Shown here piece by piece: positions 5,678-6,011 of a stretch of 6,011 nt of DNA; within the stretch, counting starts at the first letter, position 1, and each line of letters starts with the position of its first letter. The DNA comes from Cytophagales bacterium (GTDB lineage Bacteria > Bacteroidota > Bacteroidia > Cytophagales > Cyclobacteriaceae): positions 1 to 6,011 of the forward strand of contig DNZD01000346.1 in the NCBI GenBank assembly GCA_003504855.1. The letters are read 5' to 3'. Both the position numbers and the translations under genes were made by a program. The notes beneath the pieces are model-generated. The model ran no database searches, was not told where the DNA came from, and saw nothing but the letters and a program-made list of their open reading frames with translations.

Positions 5678-5704
5678 TTGACATATCAATATACGACATT
5701 TGTC
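5673..5704 (-). promoter_or_regulatory. Operator-like direct repeats at the xre-res start
   Basis: GACATTTG occurs at 5673-5680 and 5695-5702, 22 bp apart (about two helical turns), with a partial copy GACAT at 5680-5684 between them. The second copy extends to GACATTTGTC, whose GACA/TGTC ends are palindromic. TTGA-CATA-TCAA (5678-5689) is a further short palindrome. The cluster overlaps the antitoxin start and leader, where an Xre-type autorepressor would bind. I cannot place a confident -7/-33 promoter here. Repeats are seen; the role is inference. Confidence 0.4.
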
Positions 5705-5729
5705 TCTAAATTGTTCAGCCCATTTTCTG

Positions 5730-5786
5730 TGCCGCTCCTCTGGAGCTCGTCGGGTGTTGAGTCGGAATTCCTATTATACCCATGAC
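5730..5786 (+). repeat. 57-bp direct repeat, copy 1
   Basis: Matches 5955-6011 with a single difference (G at 5764, C at 5989); the copies are offset by exactly 225 bp. It includes the GCTCC-TCT-GGAGC hairpin and an EcoRI-like palindrome GGAATTCC at 5764-5771. GTC/GAC and GGGT/ACCC segments toward its two ends could pair around that palindrome. Confidence 0.95.
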
Positions 5787-5811
5787 GCACCGATGGTGCT
5801 CGTACGAGTAT
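5776..5811. repeat. Extended imperfect hairpin around GCACC-GAT-GGTGC
   Basis: The 5-bp tip stem (5787-5791 with 5795-5799) is extended by ATGA (5782-5785) pairing with TCGT (5800-5803), one G-T wobble and a bulged C, and by ATAC (5776-5779) with GTAT (5808-5811). Part of this fold lies in direct repeat copy 1. CTCGTACGAG (5799-5808) is also a perfect 10-bp palindrome, offering a competing fold. Confidence 0.5.
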
Positions 5812-5813
5812 GC

Positions 5814-5849
5814 CACAATTCGAGACAGCTGCAGCGCAGCGGCATTGTG
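5814..5849. repeat. Two-tier hairpin around GCTGC-AGC-GCAGC
   Basis: Inner stem GCTGC (5828-5832) with GCAGC (5836-5840) and outer arms CACAAT (5814-5819) with ATTGTG (5844-5849). The same plan as the hairpin at 5776-5811: a 5-3-5 tip with a weaker outer stem. Both tiers are perfect matches. Confidence 0.5.
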
Positions 5850-5954
5850 TATTGATGCCCGGACAAACAGATGGCAGATCGTTCCTCCATCACAAAAAAC
5901 CTCTCAGAACTCACCGCTCCATCCGTTGTTGGAATCGGATATTTGAGCAATTCA

Positions 5955-6011
5955 TGCCGCTCCTCTGGAGCTCGTCGGGTGTTGAGTCCGAATTCCTATT
6001 ATACCCATGAC
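5955..6011 (+). repeat. 57-bp direct repeat, copy 2
   Basis: Second copy of 5730-5786, 56 of 57 bases identical, ending exactly at the window edge so it may be longer. In copy 1 the next bases are the GCACC-GAT-GGTGC hairpin; whether copy 2 continues the same way cannot be seen. The C at 5989 breaks the GGAATTCC palindrome of copy 1. Confidence 0.95.

Larger units (their letters stand above)
5730..6011. repeat. Intergenic stem-loop repeat array (continues past window edge)
   Basis: This stretch has no credible gene. It contains small hairpins with 5-bp stems and 3-base loops: GCTCC-TCT-GGAGC (5734-5746 and 5959-5971), GCACC-GAT-GGTGC (5787-5799) and GCTGC-AGC-GCAGC (5828-5840). The two at 5787 and 5959 share the context CATG[A/C]C before the stem and TCGT after it, and 5734 shares TCGT. 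This resembles REP/BIME-like palindromic repeats and hairpin repeats I recall from Bacteroidota intergenic DNA; that comparison is from memory. The array begins about 50 bp upstream of the xre start and runs to the last base, so its full size is unknown. Confidence 0.7.

Noticed and set aside
5810..6010. 66-residue plus-strand frame at the right end
   Set aside because: It runs through the hairpin array and the direct repeat and has no coding character; repeat-derived frame.
5730..6011. CRISPR array
   Set aside because: Only two full repeat copies of 57 bp, 168 bp apart, with intervening hairpins rather than uniform spacers; no cas genes.

Overview
The window looks like a Bacteroidota chromosome, perhaps Cytophagales or Chitinophagales. 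Supporting signs are a TAnnTTTG-type promoter upstream of hicA, A/T-rich leaders without Shine-Dalgarno sequences, and protein styles typical of the phylum (HicA, HicB, short M1 peptidase). The assignment to phylum is inference and nothing in the window fixes a genus.

Layout. (1) Bases 1-1189 hold the 3' two thirds or so of a zinc M1-family aminopeptidase, followed by a good intrinsic terminator. (2) Bases 1339-2029 hold a HicAB type II toxin-antitoxin operon with its own promoter. (3) Bases 2188-4674 form a co-oriented metabolic and regulatory block: a RidA/YjgF-family protein with an export signal, an AraC-family regulator, a 56-residue single-span membrane protein too small for usual gene callers, and a membrane methyltransferase closely resembling methanethiol S-methyltransferase (MddA). 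The last two overlap at ATGA. (4) Bases 4667-5677 on the minus strand hold a second toxin-antitoxin module, Xre antitoxin plus RES-domain toxin, whose toxin gene ends inside the end of mddA. (5) Bases 5678-6011 have no credible gene. They hold operator-like repeats at the xre start and then an array of short stem-loops, including two 57-bp direct repeats that differ at one base.

How the parts may work together. Methionine gamma-lyase chemistry yields methanethiol plus an enamine/imine. MddA-type enzymes methylate methanethiol to dimethyl sulfide, and RidA-type enzymes hydrolyse enamines/imines, so the central block could handle by-products of sulfur amino-acid breakdown. A near-identical 17-bp motif (TGACC[T/C]TTAAAGTCAAT) lies about 85 bp upstream of both the ridA-like gene and the small-protein/mddA pair, on either side of the araC-type gene. 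That suggests a compact local regulon. Two unrelated toxin-antitoxin modules and a repeat array around this block suggest an accessory or plastic region, though no integrase, transposase or tRNA is visible.
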